Shown here one piece after another: positions 17,531 to 25,941 of a stretch of DNA of 64,000 bases (the stretch's first letter is position 1; the number at the start of each line of letters is the position of its first letter). The DNA lies in assembly GCF_937123735.1 (NCBI RefSeq), contig NZ_CAKZKL010000017.1, positions 1 through 64,000 of the forward strand, written 5' to 3'. Below the pieces are notes generated by a model, which was not told the origin of the DNA, made no database searches, and saw only the letters and a program-made list of their open reading frames with translations. The position numbers were made by a program, and so were the translations under genes. The DNA is from an uncultured Lentibacter sp. GTDB lineage: Bacteria; Pseudomonadota; Alphaproteobacteria; Rhodobacterales; Rhodobacteraceae.

Positions 17531-17859
17531 TTATCAGACTTGGTCAGCCGTTCGACATAGGCGCGCATTTCTTCGGTTTCGTGGCGTGCATCGCGCAGCC
17601 CTTCCATGGCGGCAGCAAGCTCGGCCTCGGTTTGTGAGAGCTGGTTTGTCATTTCAGCTTCGCGCTGCTGAAGATAGGTGATCGCCTGATCACGGGTTTC
17701 CTCTGCTTCATGCAGCTCTTGCGCCATCTTTTCCAGCTCTTCCATATCCCCCCGCGACACCCGCGTGAAGCGATGCACCAGCCAGTTGACAAACCAGCCC
17801 ATGCAGAAGGCGATGAACAGGATAATGGCTGTTGCAAAAATGAACTCGGTGCGTGTCAT
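17527..17859 (-). CDS. Membrane-anchored coiled-coil protein
   Basis: 110 residues: an N-terminal helix (about 7-27, FIFATAIILFIAFCMGWFVNW) and a long acidic coiled coil from about residue 40 to the end (MEELEKMAQELHEAEETRDQ...). Its start overlaps the stop of the OmpA-family gene by four bases, so the two are translationally coupled and probably act together at the envelope. No named function. Confidence 0.8.
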   Translation of the reverse strand: MTRTEFIFATAIILFIAFCMGWFVNWLVHRFTRVSRGDMEELEKMAQELHEAEETRDQAITYLQQREAEMTNQLSQTEAELAAAMEGLRDARHETEEMRAYVERLTKSDN

Positions 17860-19763
17860 TGGTCTTGGCCCTCGCTCGGTGTTGTGTCGTCTGTGGGGGT
17901 GCTCGTTTCGGTTTTCTCAAAGCTTTCAAGAGTGGTTGGCGGGCTTTCTATCGGCTCCGGGGGCACCAGTTTGAACTCGATCCGCCGGTTGGCCTCGCGG
18001 CCCTCTTCTGTGTCGTTTGAGGCAATCGGGCGGGTTTCTCCGTAACCGATGGCTTCAAAGCCGCTGGTCAAAATTTTGCGGTCCCGCATGGCGTTGAGAA
18101 CAGCCAATGCGCGCGATTTTGAGAGGGTTTCGTTCATCTCCTCCCGCCCTTGGCTGTCTGTGTGACCGGCGATAATCATTCGAAGGTCGGCACAGTTCTT
18201 CAACACCTTTGCAATATCGTCCAATGTGCTGAGCGAGCTGGCGTCCACAGTTCCGCTTCCCGGCTCAAAACTGATTTTGCGCTTTTCCAATATGGCGGCG
18301 ATTTCTGCTTCGCAGGCCTGCGGTGTGAGGAGGCTGGCAACGGGATCAAGCTTTTCCAGATAGGCCACATTGACCGAAAACCGGGCGCCTTCGCCAAGCT
18401 TTTGAGCCAGAAGATTTGTGATTGCCGCGCGGGCAGACTTATCGCCTGTCTTGCCGGAAATGATAAGGTCTTCGGCCGTGACTCTGGCCGACCCATGAGA
18501 CAGAAGTGAAAGGGCTTCAAGCCCTGACAAAACCCGCAGAGGCCAGTCGTTTTGCAAACTCGCATCGGTGCGCGCGCGATTGCTGACATTTGCACTGCCA
18601 AAACGGGCGGTTGCAAAGCTTTCCGCGGTTTGGGCGACGCTGTCATCATTGAGCCGGCCGTTGAGTTGGACAAGGCCCTCGGGGCTCAGTGTGGCAATAA
18701 ACTCTGCCGGACCCTGGCTGGTGTCTGCGGGGTCTGGGGTGAGGACGGCGTGCAGAGCAAATACCTCTGGTAGGCTGTTCTCCAAAGCGCCAATGATGCG
18801 GTCAAAGTCGCGTTGATCGGTGCCGGCGGGAGAAATAAGGGTAATGTCGGCATCCGAAAACGTAACAGATCCGCCCTCAAGCTGCGCGACCGCTGCGATC
18901 GTTAAAGCGGCCGCATCTGCCCAGTTGGGGGAGGGCACGCCCAGGCCGATCTGGCACTCTGCCTCACCGACAAGTCCGGCTTTGCGCGCGGCTCCCAAGA
19001 TTTTGGAGCGGGCGTCATCGCTGTCCGCGGAGCAACTGTCAAAGCGCGCGCCCTGCTCATCCCGCAAAAACCGCAATGAAAACGGTGTGATAGCTGGTCT
19101 TGGTGAGGAAATTTCAAACCCCACACGCAAGCCGGAAGGCGCATCCCGCGTCAGGCTGTTTTCAATTTTGCGTTTGCGTTCCGCGCTGTCGGCCATGGCC
19201 GTGACCTTCACAGAGCGTGCGTCAATCGAGATTTTTGAGCGCGGCAGGGCCTCGAGCGCTTGCAGTCCGAAATCAACGGCATTCTCCCAGCCATCGGGCA
19301 CGTCATAGTCAGCGCTCTCCAAGAGATCTGCAATGTCTTCATTGTTGGAAATACGTCCGAGGCGCGCCAGAAGATCCGCACGGTCGGCACCGGCCGGGAT
19401 CAGCCCGATCAGCGAAACTTCGCGGTCATTGCGCAAGATTTCAATGGAAAAACGTGGCGCGGCCAGAGCTGCCAAGGCCGTGACATCCATGTCGTCGATG
19501 ATGCGCGCCGCATCAACCACGGTGCCGGCAGTGCTGATGGCAACAAAGCGATCGGCCTCGGAAGGGGCAGTGCCGATCAGCAAGACTTGCAGGCCGTTCG
19601 CCTCAACCTCCGCCCATGTAAGCCCTTGTAAATCAAGCGCTTGCCGGACGCTATACTCCGATGTCTCTTCAACGAGGGTGACAGAAAACCTGGCCGCAAA
19701 GAAAGACAAGAGAGCCGCCAGAGCAAATGTGGTTGTCAGGATAAGGAAGGATGATACGCGCAT
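17856..19763 (-). CDS. OmpA-family envelope protein
   Basis: 635 residues. A signal anchor or signal peptide (residues about 5-25, FLILTTTFALAALLSFFAARF) is followed by about 450 residues with repeated BON-like segments (several DTAG-type beta-alpha units) and, at the C-terminus, a complete OmpA/MotB peptidoglycan-binding domain with GHTDSQGREEMNETLSKSRA and GYGETRPIASNDTEEGREANRRIEF. The key Asp and Arg contacting diaminopimelate are present. The tail is Pro/Thr/Glu rich. Likely tethers the membrane to the cell wall; the large N-terminal part is typical of Rhodobacteraceae homologues. Coupled with the coiled-coil protein downstream. Confidence 0.87.
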   Translation of the reverse strand: MRVSSFLILTTTFALAALLSFFAARFSVTLVEETSEYSVRQALDLQGLTWAEVEANGLQVLLIGTAPSEADRFVAISTAGTVVDAARIIDDMDVTALAALAAPRFSIEILRNDREVSLIGLIPAGADRADLLARLGRISNNEDIADLLESADYDVPDGWENAVDFGLQALEALPRSKISIDARSVKVTAMADSAERKRKIENSLTRDAPSGLRVGFEISSPRPAITPFSLRFLRDEQGARFDSCSADSDDARSKILGAARKAGLVGEAECQIGLGVPSPNWADAAALTIAAVAQLEGGSVTFSDADITLISPAGTDQRDFDRIIGALENSLPEVFALHAVLTPDPADTSQGPAEFIATLSPEGLVQLNGRLNDDSVAQTAESFATARFGSANVSNRARTDASLQNDWPLRVLSGLEALSLLSHGSARVTAEDLIISGKTGDKSARAAITNLLAQKLGEGARFSVNVAYLEKLDPVASLLTPQACEAEIAAILEKRKISFEPGSGTVDASSLSTLDDIAKVLKNCADLRMIIAGHTDSQGREEMNETLSKSRALAVLNAMRDRKILTSGFEAIGYGETRPIASNDTEEGREANRRIEFKLVPPEPIESPPTTLESFEKTETSTPTDDTTPSEGQDQ

Positions 19764-19821
19764 TAGACCTGTTTTCAGCGGTTGTTGGCCTTCTCTTAAG
19801 CGGTGACAGGAGAGGTTTCAA

Positions 19822-20793
19822 TCACACTAAGAGCGCGACGGCGAAAAACAGCAAGGGGATCAGCCCGGCCTCACGGTTTGAGCGGAAAAGAGCCACAAGC
19901 CTTGTGGAATCATCCGGATCAAAGCGGTTGAGTTGCCAAAGTAAATGCCAACCCATTGCGCAGGCCCCGGCCAGCGCAAGAACAAGGGAGAGCGGGCCTG
20001 TGTCGCTGTTCAGAAGTGCGGACAGGCAGGCAACCCCCATCAGGGTGACTGTGGCGGCCAAAAAGCGGCTGAGCCACATGGGGGTCTGGCTCCCAAAAAG
20101 GCGTGCCGTGGATTTGATGCCGATGAGCGCGTCATCCTCGCTGTCCTGATGGGCATAGATTGTGTCGTAAAACAGGGTCCAAGCGATCCCGGCGAGATAG
20201 AGATAGAGCGCGGGGGCCTCCAGCGTGCCGCGATGGGCTGTCCAGGCAAACAGCGCACCCCAGTTGAAGGCAAGGCCCAGAAAGACCTGCGGCCACCAGG
20301 TGAAGCGCTTGGCAAAGGGGTATATCGCAACAGGAACAAGCGCGAGAATACCAAGCCAGACGGCAGCCATATTGAACGTCAGCAGGATACAAAAGGCGAT
20401 AAGTGCTTGAAGACACATCCAGATTAGGGCCTGCCGGACAGTGACCTGACCTGAGGGAATAGGCCGTGAGCGGGTGCGCTCGACGGCGCCGTCAAAGTCG
20501 CGGTCGGTGATGTCATTCCAGGTGCAGCCCGCGCCGCGCATGAGCCACGCCCCGAGGGCACAGCCTGTGAAGACCCACAGATCATGCCAGGTTGCGAGCC
20601 TGTCATGCAGCATGGCCAACAAGAGCCCCCACCAACAGGGGATGAGCAACAGCCAGGTGCCTATGGGCCGGTCGGCGCGCGAGAGGCGCAAATAGGGGCG
20701 GGTGCGCGCAGGGGCGTAGCGATCAACCCAATTGCCTTTCACGGCGTCGGAAACCTGTCCGTTCTGCTCTGGCTTCTTTGCGTTGCTGCTCAT
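19822..20793 (-). CDS. ubiA: 4-hydroxybenzoate polyprenyltransferase
   Basis: 323 residues with eight to nine membrane helices. Both aspartate-rich motifs are intact: NDITDRDFDGAVERTRSRP and YDTIYAHQDSEDD, which bind Mg-prenyl diphosphate. It attaches the polyprenyl chain to 4-hydroxybenzoate in ubiquinone synthesis. The N-terminal 30 residues before RPYLRLSRADRPIG are poorly conserved in type. The start codon is only 11 bases from the divergent rsmE start, so its promoter must lie inside rsmE or the real start is further in. Confidence 0.95.
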   Translation of the reverse strand: MSSNAKKPEQNGQVSDAVKGNWVDRYAPARTRPYLRLSRADRPIGTWLLLIPCWWGLLLAMLHDRLATWHDLWVFTGCALGAWLMRGAGCTWNDITDRDFDGAVERTRSRPIPSGQVTVRQALIWMCLQALIAFCILLTFNMAAVWLGILALVPVAIYPFAKRFTWWPQVFLGLAFNWGALFAWTAHRGTLEAPALYLYLAGIAWTLFYDTIYAHQDSEDDALIGIKSTARLFGSQTPMWLSRFLAATVTLMGVACLSALLNSDTGPLSLVLALAGACAMGWHLLWQLNRFDPDDSTRLVALFRSNREAGLIPLLFFAVALLV

Positions 20794-20804
20794 ATGTTTT
20801 GCCT

Positions 20805-21530
20805 ATGAGAGATGTGAAAATCAGGTTGTTTGTAGATCACCCGTTGGGGGCGGGGCAATCGCTGGCTTTGGATAAAGCGCAGGCGCACTACCTTTTTGGC
20901 GTGATGCGCCAACAGCTTGGTGCGCAACTGGCTGTTTTTAATGGCAAAGATGGCGAGTGGCTCGCAGAAGTTGTGGAGGCTGGCAAACGTGGCGGGCAGC
21001 TTTTGTGCGTTGAGCAGCGTGGCCCGCAGCTGACCCCGCCTGATCTTTGGCTGATGTTTGCGCCGATCAAGAAGGCGCGGACCGATTTCATCGTTGAAAA
21101 AGCCGCCGAGATGGGCGCGGCCAAGATCGTGCCTGTGCAGACAGATTTCACCAATGCCGAGCGCATCCGGCAGGACCGTTTGCAAGCCCATGCGCTTGAG
21201 GCCGCAGAGCAATGCGGCGGCACATTTGTGCCAGAAGTAACTGATTTGCATAAGCTTTCTACAGTGTTGGATGGGTGGGACACGCGCCGGCAGATCCTGT
21301 TTTGCGATGAGGCCTTGGTGGGCTCGTCCAGCCTGATGGCTGGCCTCGCCAAAGGCCCATGGGCCATCCTGATTGGCCCTGAAGGGGGCTTTTCGGCGTC
21401 TGAGCGCGCGCGGCTACATGCGGCGGCGTTCGCGCATCCTGTCAGCCTTGGGCCGCGCATTTTGCGGGCCGATACGGCGGCTGTGGCGGCGATGGCCTTG
21501 TGGCAGCAGGCGTTGGGGGATTGGGTGTGA
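20805..21530 (+). CDS. rsmE: 16S rRNA (uracil(1498)-N(3))-methyltransferase
   Basis: 241 residues from the ATG at 20805 (MRDVKIRLFVDHPLG). An N-terminal PUA-like domain is followed by the SPOUT trefoil-knot domain with EKAAEMGAAKIVP, AAEQCGG, IGPEGGFSASE and LGPRILRADTA, the S-adenosylmethionine-binding knot. Methylates U1498 of 16S rRNA in the 30S subunit. The next gene starts at a GTGA overlap with its stop. Confidence 0.95.
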   Translation: MRDVKIRLFVDHPLGAGQSLALDKAQAHYLFGVMRQQLGAQLAVFNGKDGEWLAEVVEAGKRGGQLLCVEQRGPQLTPPDLWLMFAPIKKARTDFIVEKAAEMGAAKIVPVQTDFTNAERIRQDRLQAHALEAAEQCGGTFVPEVTDLHKLSTVLDGWDTRRQILFCDEALVGSSSLMAGLAKGPWAILIGPEGGFSASERARLHAAAFAHPVSLGPRILRADTAAVAAMALWQQALGDWV

Positions 21531-22081
21531 GCTTTATCCGGCCCGAGGCAACGCAATTTCTGAGCAAATACAAGGAGGTGCTCATAGCCGGCGGGGCATT
21601 TGGGTTGGGCGGATACTGGGTCTTTTTCTCCTTCGGCTTGTTGCCGTGGCTCGGTATGATCGTGATGTTGATTTCGGCCCTTTTGCTGTTTGCGCTCTTG
21701 CAGCGGGTTTGGTTCGCGCGCGGCGAGGGCGGGCTTGGGGTCGTCGAGGTGGACGAAGGCCAGATCAGTTACTTTGCGCCCCAAGGTGGTGGCATGATTG
21801 CGGTGCGCGAACTGTCGCAGCTGCTATATGACGACCGGGCCGTAACGCAAGGGCGGCACACGGCAGTTTGGCGGCTCAGGCAAGCCGGCCAGCCTGAGCT
21901 CGTGATCCCTGTCAACGCCGCCGGGGCGGCGCAGCTGTTTGACGCCTTTGCGGCTTTGCCCGGGTTATCGCCCGAGCAATTGCTGGCCGCGCAACGCGGG
22001 GCCGACGGTCACGCGCGCGTGATTTGGCGCAAAGATACTTTAGTGCGCATTGACACCCCGCGCCCGCGGCTGCACTCCTAA
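21527..22081 (+). CDS. Two-helix membrane protein of unknown function
   Basis: 184 residues starting at GTG 21527, which overlaps the rsmE stop as GTGA. Two membrane helices lie at about residues 19-60, then a soluble beta-rich domain of about 110 residues (EVDEGQISYFAPQGGGMIAVRELSQL...). The pattern resembles PH-like YcxB/DUF domains but no name can be given. Probably co-transcribed with rsmE and possibly gshA. Confidence 0.75.
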   Translation: MSFIRPEATQFLSKYKEVLIAGGAFGLGGYWVFFSFGLLPWLGMIVMLISALLLFALLQRVWFARGEGGLGVVEVDEGQISYFAPQGGGMIAVRELSQLLYDDRAVTQGRHTAVWRLRQAGQPELVIPVNAAGAAQLFDAFAALPGLSPEQLLAAQRGADGHARVIWRKDTLVRIDTPRPRLHS

Positions 22082-22111
22082 CCTCTCACGCGAACACATC
22101 GGAGCACTCAC

Positions 22112-23482
22112 ATGTCTATTCCACAGTCCGGCGGCGGCCCGATCGAACATTACGCGCAGCTGGCCGAATATATGGCGGATGGCTGCAAACCCAAGAGCGA
22201 CTGGCGGATCGGCACGGAGCACGAGAAGTTTGGGTATTGTAAGGACAGTTTGTTACCAATTCCTTACGAGGGGACCCGTTCGGTGCGGGCGGTGCTGGAA
22301 GGCTTGCAGCACAAACACGGCTGGGAGCCTGTGTTGGAAGGCGAAAATATCGTTGGTTTACAAAAGGATGGGGCTAATGTGAGCCTTGAGCCGGGGGGGC
22401 AGCTCGAGCTGTCGGGCGCGCCGCTGGAAAACATCCATCAGACCTGTGACGAGGTGAACCTTCATCTCAAGGAAGTGAAAGACGTGGCCGACGCTGTGGG
22501 CGTGGGTTTTATCGGCCTCGGCGCGGCGCCCATCTGGACTCATGAGCAGATGCCGCTCATGCCCAAGGGGCGCTACAAGCTGATGAATGATTACATGCAG
22601 ACAGTCGGCACGATGGGGCGTGACATGATGCGGCGCACCTGCACCGTGCAGGTGAACCTTGATTTCGCCTCCGAGGCCGACATGGTGCAAAAGCTGCGCA
22701 CGGCGATTGCCTTGCAGCCGGTGGCGACCGCACTCTTTGCCAACTCTCCCTTTTTTGAGGGCAAGCCGAACGGCCACAAGAGCTGGCGCAGCCGTGTGTG
22801 GCGGGATCTGGATGATGCGCGCACCGGCATGGTGCCTTTCGTCTTTGAAGAGGGGTTCGGCTTTGAGCGTTGGGTGGAATATGCGCTCGATGTGCCGATG
22901 TATTTTGTTTACCGAGATGGTAAATATATCAATGCTTTGGGCCAGTCCTTCCGGGATTTTCTGAAAGGCGAGCTGCCCGCCATGCCGGGCGAAATGCCCA
23001 CGTTGAGTGACTGGGCAGACCACCTGACCACGCTCTTCCCCGAAGCGCGCATCAAGAAATATATGGAGATGCGTGGGGCCGATGGCGGGCCGTGGCGCAG
23101 GCTCTGTGCGCTGCCGGCTTTCTGGGTGGGTCTGATGTATGATCAGGGCGCGCTTGATGCGGCTTTGGACCTCACAAAAACCTGGGATGCAGAGACCCGT
23201 GAGGCGCTGCGCGTGGCGGCCTCAGAGCAGGGATTGCAGGCCGAGACCCACGGTGTGAAGATGTATGATCTTGCGCGCGAAGTTGTGGCGATTTCAGAGG
23301 CGGGCCTGAAGGCGCGCGGCCAGGCAGGGGCGGGCGGGATGATTCCAGATGAGACCCATTTCCTGAGTGCCTTGAAGGAATCCCTGGACAGTGGCGAAGT
23401 GCCTGCGGACGAGCTTTTGCGCCGGTTTGAGAGCGATTGGGGCGGTGATATGAGCCGGATTTACGCGGATTATTCCTACTAG
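22112..23482 (+). CDS. gshA: Glutamate--cysteine ligase (class 3, plant/alphaproteobacterial type)
   Basis: 456 residues, start preceded by GGAG. The sequence carries the GCS2-family landmarks RIGTEHEKFGY, EPGGQLELSG, GRYKLMNDYM, RRTCTVQVNLDF and ANSPFFEGKPNG of the Arabidopsis/Rhizobium-type enzyme. Catalyses ATP-dependent formation of gamma-glutamylcysteine, the first step to glutathione. A 122-bp repeat element begins 12 bases after the stop. Confidence 0.94.
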   Translation: MSIPQSGGGPIEHYAQLAEYMADGCKPKSDWRIGTEHEKFGYCKDSLLPIPYEGTRSVRAVLEGLQHKHGWEPVLEGENIVGLQKDGANVSLEPGGQLELSGAPLENIHQTCDEVNLHLKEVKDVADAVGVGFIGLGAAPIWTHEQMPLMPKGRYKLMNDYMQTVGTMGRDMMRRTCTVQVNLDFASEADMVQKLRTAIALQPVATALFANSPFFEGKPNGHKSWRSRVWRDLDDARTGMVPFVFEEGFGFERWVEYALDVPMYFVYRDGKYINALGQSFRDFLKGELPAMPGEMPTLSDWADHLTTLFPEARIKKYMEMRGADGGPWRRLCALPAFWVGLMYDQGALDAALDLTKTWDAETREALRVAASEQGLQAETHGVKMYDLAREVVAISEAGLKARGQAGAGGMIPDETHFLSALKESLDSGEVPADELLRRFESDWGGDMSRIYADYSY

Positions 23483-23494
23483 CGCACGGTCGGG

Positions 23495-23616
23495 TTAACG
23501 CGGTTTGCTGCCCCCAAAAAGGGGGGGGTGAAAAGCGTGCACACTGCGTGCACCATGCGTGCACCGGGTGATGCCGGTCAAATTTAAGGGAAAATTAATG
23601 AATGCAGCGTGCGCAG
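23495..23616. repeat. 122-bp interspersed element, copy A (three GCGTGCAC boxes, TTAA motifs)
   Basis: Located between the convergent ends of gshA and plsY. Relative positions: TTAAC 1-5, G-run plus TGA 27-37, GCGTGCAC at 41-48, 52-59 and 63-70 (period 11), TTAA at 90-93 and 101-104, GCAGCGTGCGCAG 110-122. Copy B at 59666-59787 aligns without a gap (78 of 122 identical by eye; 42 of 50 over positions 28-77; the last 13 bases all identical). Confidence 0.75.
23584..23598. promoter_or_regulatory. CtrA-like full site within element A
   Basis: TTAA-N7-TTAA, an exact match to the alphaproteobacterial CtrA consensus, but located between two convergent gene ends rather than at a promoter. In copy B the corresponding TTAA pair is six bases apart. 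Confidence 0.4.
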
Positions 23617-23641
23617 CTCGCAGGTTGCATATCGGCGGCGC

Positions 23642-24247
23642 TCAATTCTTGCCGAATTTGGGCTCGGTTCCGGCGCGCAGCCTGTCGATATTGGCGCGGT
23701 GGGTGAAGAACACCAGCACGGTGAGCGCCATGCCGAGCAGCAGGATTGTTTGTGCGCCCAATGCGGCCATCCAGACGGTTGATGCACTGGCTGCGGTGAT
23801 CGCGGCCAGCGAGGAGATCCGCCAGAGCGCGAAGGCGGCCAGCCATGTGGCGCAGCAGGCGAGGCCGACCAGCGGGTTGAGCGCGAGCAGCAGGCCGAAG
23901 AATGTGGCCACCCCCTTGCCGCCCTTGAACCGCAGCCAGAGCGGAAAGCAATGTCCAAAAAAGGCCATGAGACCTGCGAGCTGTGCAGCATCTTCGCCCG
24001 CCAGTGCGCGCGCCAGCAGGACGGCCACGGCGGCTTTGCCCCCGTCAAGCAGAAGGGTCAGCAGCGCGGCTGTCTTGTTGCCGGTGCGCAAAACATTGGT
24101 CGCGCCGATGTTGCCCGAGCCGATGCTACGCAGATCACCTAGGTTCATCACGCGGCTGAGCAGCATCCCGAAGGGCACGGAGCCAAGCAGATAACCAAGG
24201 AGCGCCCAGAGCGCGAGAATGGCAGCGGACTGTTCTATCAGGGGCAT
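23642..24247 (-). CDS. plsY: Glycerol-3-phosphate acyltransferase
   Basis: 201 residues with five membrane helices. The three conserved loops are present: GSIPFG-like LLGSVPFGMLLSR, the glycine-rich RSIGSGNIGATNVLRTG with the phosphate-binding GSGNIGATN, and the GHCFPLWLRFKGGKGVAT loop containing the catalytic GKGVAT. Acylates glycerol-3-phosphate from acyl-phosphate in phospholipid synthesis. Overlaps the upstream pyrC-like stop by one base (TGATG), so coupled to the pyrimidine genes. Confidence 0.95.
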   Translation of the reverse strand: MPLIEQSAAILALWALLGYLLGSVPFGMLLSRVMNLGDLRSIGSGNIGATNVLRTGNKTAALLTLLLDGGKAAVAVLLARALAGEDAAQLAGLMAFFGHCFPLWLRFKGGKGVATFFGLLLALNPLVGLACCATWLAAFALWRISSLAAITAASASTVWMAALGAQTILLLGMALTVLVFFTHRANIDRLRAGTEPKFGKN

Positions 24248-25518
24248 CAGCCGAAGACCTTTTTGCCGGCAACATAAGTTGCCATCACCTTACCTTGCAG
24301 GCGCTGCCCGTCAAAGGGGGTGTTTTTGGATTTGGACAAGAGCGTTGCGCGGTCAAGCACGAAGGGTTTGTTTGGGTCAAACAGCACCAGATCGGCGGGG
24401 GCGCCTTTGCTCAGGCGGCCTGCGGGCAGGCCGAGGCGCTTGGCGGGGTTGAGCGCGAGGGCGCGGAAGAGCTGCGCCAGCGTGAGCCCGCCCGCGTGGA
24501 CAAGGCGCATGGCGGCGGGCAGCAATGTTTCCAGAGCGACGGCGCCGGAGGCGGCTTCCTCAAAGGGCAGGCGCTTGCTTTCTTCATCTTGCGGGGTGTG
24601 CATGGAGCTGATCGTGTCAATCAGGCCGGAGGCCACGGCCTCCAGCGTGGCGAGGCGGTCATCCTCGCTGCGCAGGGGCGGCTTGAGTTTGAAAAAGCTG
24701 CGGTAGTCGGCCACGTCGAGCTCGTTGAGGGTGAGGTGGTGGATGGAGGTGCCGGCGGTGATGTCCAGCCCGTTGCGTTTGGCGCGCGTGAGCGCGGGCA
24801 GGGCGCGGGCGGTTGTGATCTGGTCGGCGTGATAGCGTGCGCCGGTCATTTCCAGGAGCGCGATGTCGCGGTCAAGGCCCATGCGCTCGGCCATGGGCGA
24901 AACGGCGGGCAGGCCGCGCAGGGTGGCGAATTTGCCGGAGGTGACGGCGGCGCCTTGCGAGAGGATGGGCTCTTGCGGGTGGCCGATGACCAGCGCGCCG
25001 AGGCTTCTGGCGTAGGTGAGCGCCCGTTGGAAGACTTTGGTGTTGGTCACCACGGCGTCGCAATCGGAAAACCCCACGGCCCCGGCATCGAGCAGAAAGC
25101 CGATCTCTGTCATCTCGCGGCCCTCGCGCCCTTTGGTGAGCGCGGCGAGGGGCAGGACATTGACGGCGCTGTCTTCATTGGCGCGGCGCTTGACGAACTC
25201 CAGCGCCTCGGGCGTGTCGATGGCGGGGGAAGTGTCGGGGCGGATGGCCATGGTTGTCACGCCACCAGCGGCGGCGGCGCGGGCGGCGGAGGCATAGCTT
25301 TCTTTGTGGCGCTCGCCCGGCTCGCCGATCTTGACGCCAATATCGACTATGCCCGGCGCGAGGCAAAAGCCCTGACAATCGCGCTGCTCGTCAGCCCCTT
25401 GCGGGGCTGCCTCGCGACCTTTGGCGAGAATTGTTCCGTTTTCAACCAGCAGCCAGCCATTGTGTTCGCTCTGGGTTTCAGGGTCGATCAGCTGGGCGTT
25501 GGTGAAGAGGGTTTTCAT
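24247..25518 (-). CDS. Dihydroorotase-like protein (PyrC'), metal ligands lost
   Basis: 423 residues aligned end to end with class I dihydroorotases: LAPGIVDIGVKIGEPG (expected DxHxHxRxPG), TKGREGREMTEIG, HPQEP, TAGTSIHHLTLNE, SSMHTPQDEESKRLPFEEA (expected TDHAPH). The metal-binding His pair at 61 and 63 is Gly and Lys, the substrate Arg at 65 is Gly, and the catalytic Asp of TDHAPH is absent. In Pseudomonas a comparable inactive PyrC' is the structural partner of aspartate transcarbamoylase; here pyrB is in the same operon. An assembly partner is therefore likelier than an active enzyme; a functional dihydroorotase should be elsewhere. Confidence 0.85.
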   Translation of the reverse strand: MKTLFTNAQLIDPETQSEHNGWLLVENGTILAKGREAAPQGADEQRDCQGFCLAPGIVDIGVKIGEPGERHKESYASAARAAAAGGVTTMAIRPDTSPAIDTPEALEFVKRRANEDSAVNVLPLAALTKGREGREMTEIGFLLDAGAVGFSDCDAVVTNTKVFQRALTYARSLGALVIGHPQEPILSQGAAVTSGKFATLRGLPAVSPMAERMGLDRDIALLEMTGARYHADQITTARALPALTRAKRNGLDITAGTSIHHLTLNELDVADYRSFFKLKPPLRSEDDRLATLEAVASGLIDTISSMHTPQDEESKRLPFEEAASGAVALETLLPAAMRLVHAGGLTLAQLFRALALNPAKRLGLPAGRLSKGAPADLVLFDPNKPFVLDRATLLSKSKNTPFDGQRLQGKVMATYVAGKKVFG

Positions 25519-25521
25519 GGC

Positions 25522-25941
25522 TCACTCCTGTCCGCTCAGAGCGGCATCGCGGGTTTGAAGGATCTGTGCGGCGCCTGCGGCGGGGTCGGGTTGGTATTTG
25601 ATGAGGTATTTGTCGCCTGTGCGGGTGATCACTTGCAGGGCGGAGAACACATGGCGGGCATCGGCCACCTCGGCCAGCGGGATCACCCGTTTGTCCGGGG
25701 CGATGAGCTGTGTCTCTGTGAGGGTCCAGACCATGGCGAGCTGTTCGCGCATGGCATAGGCCCCGCGCGCGCTGATGGCGAGGAGCGAGCCGACAACCCC
25801 TGTCCAGGGGTGCGGGTTGTCAAGGGCGATGAGCAGAGCCGACAGCAGCAGCGCCCCGAGGGCGGCCAGCAGCACATGCTCGCGGATGTAGGTGCCGCGG
25901 TTGGGTGTAAAAACGGCGAGGGCTGCGGCGTGGCTAGGCAT
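25522..25941 (-). CDS. Small membrane protein between pyrB and pyrC'
   Basis: 139 residues: two hydrophobic segments (about 23-45 and 48-62) followed by a PH-like beta-rich domain ([25 protein letters not shown]). It overlaps the pyrB stop by eight bases and ends three bases before pyrC', so it belongs to the pyrimidine operon by position. Unknown function. Confidence 0.75.
   Translation of the reverse strand: MPSHAAALAVFTPNRGTYIREHVLLAALGALLLSALLIALDNPHPWTGVVGSLLAISARGAYAMREQLAMVWTLTETQLIAPDKRVIPLAEVADARHVFSALQVITRTGDKYLIKYQPDPAAGAAQILQTRDAALSGQE

Noticed and set aside
23535..23564. CRISPR array from the regular GCGTGCAC repeats.
   Set aside because: Units are 8 bp with 3-bp spacers, only three copies, no cas genes and the same arrangement recurs elsewhere.
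23584..23598. CtrA-regulated promoter in element A.
   Set aside because: The site lies between two convergent gene ends with no gene start, so a promoter role is not supported; kept as part of the repeat element.
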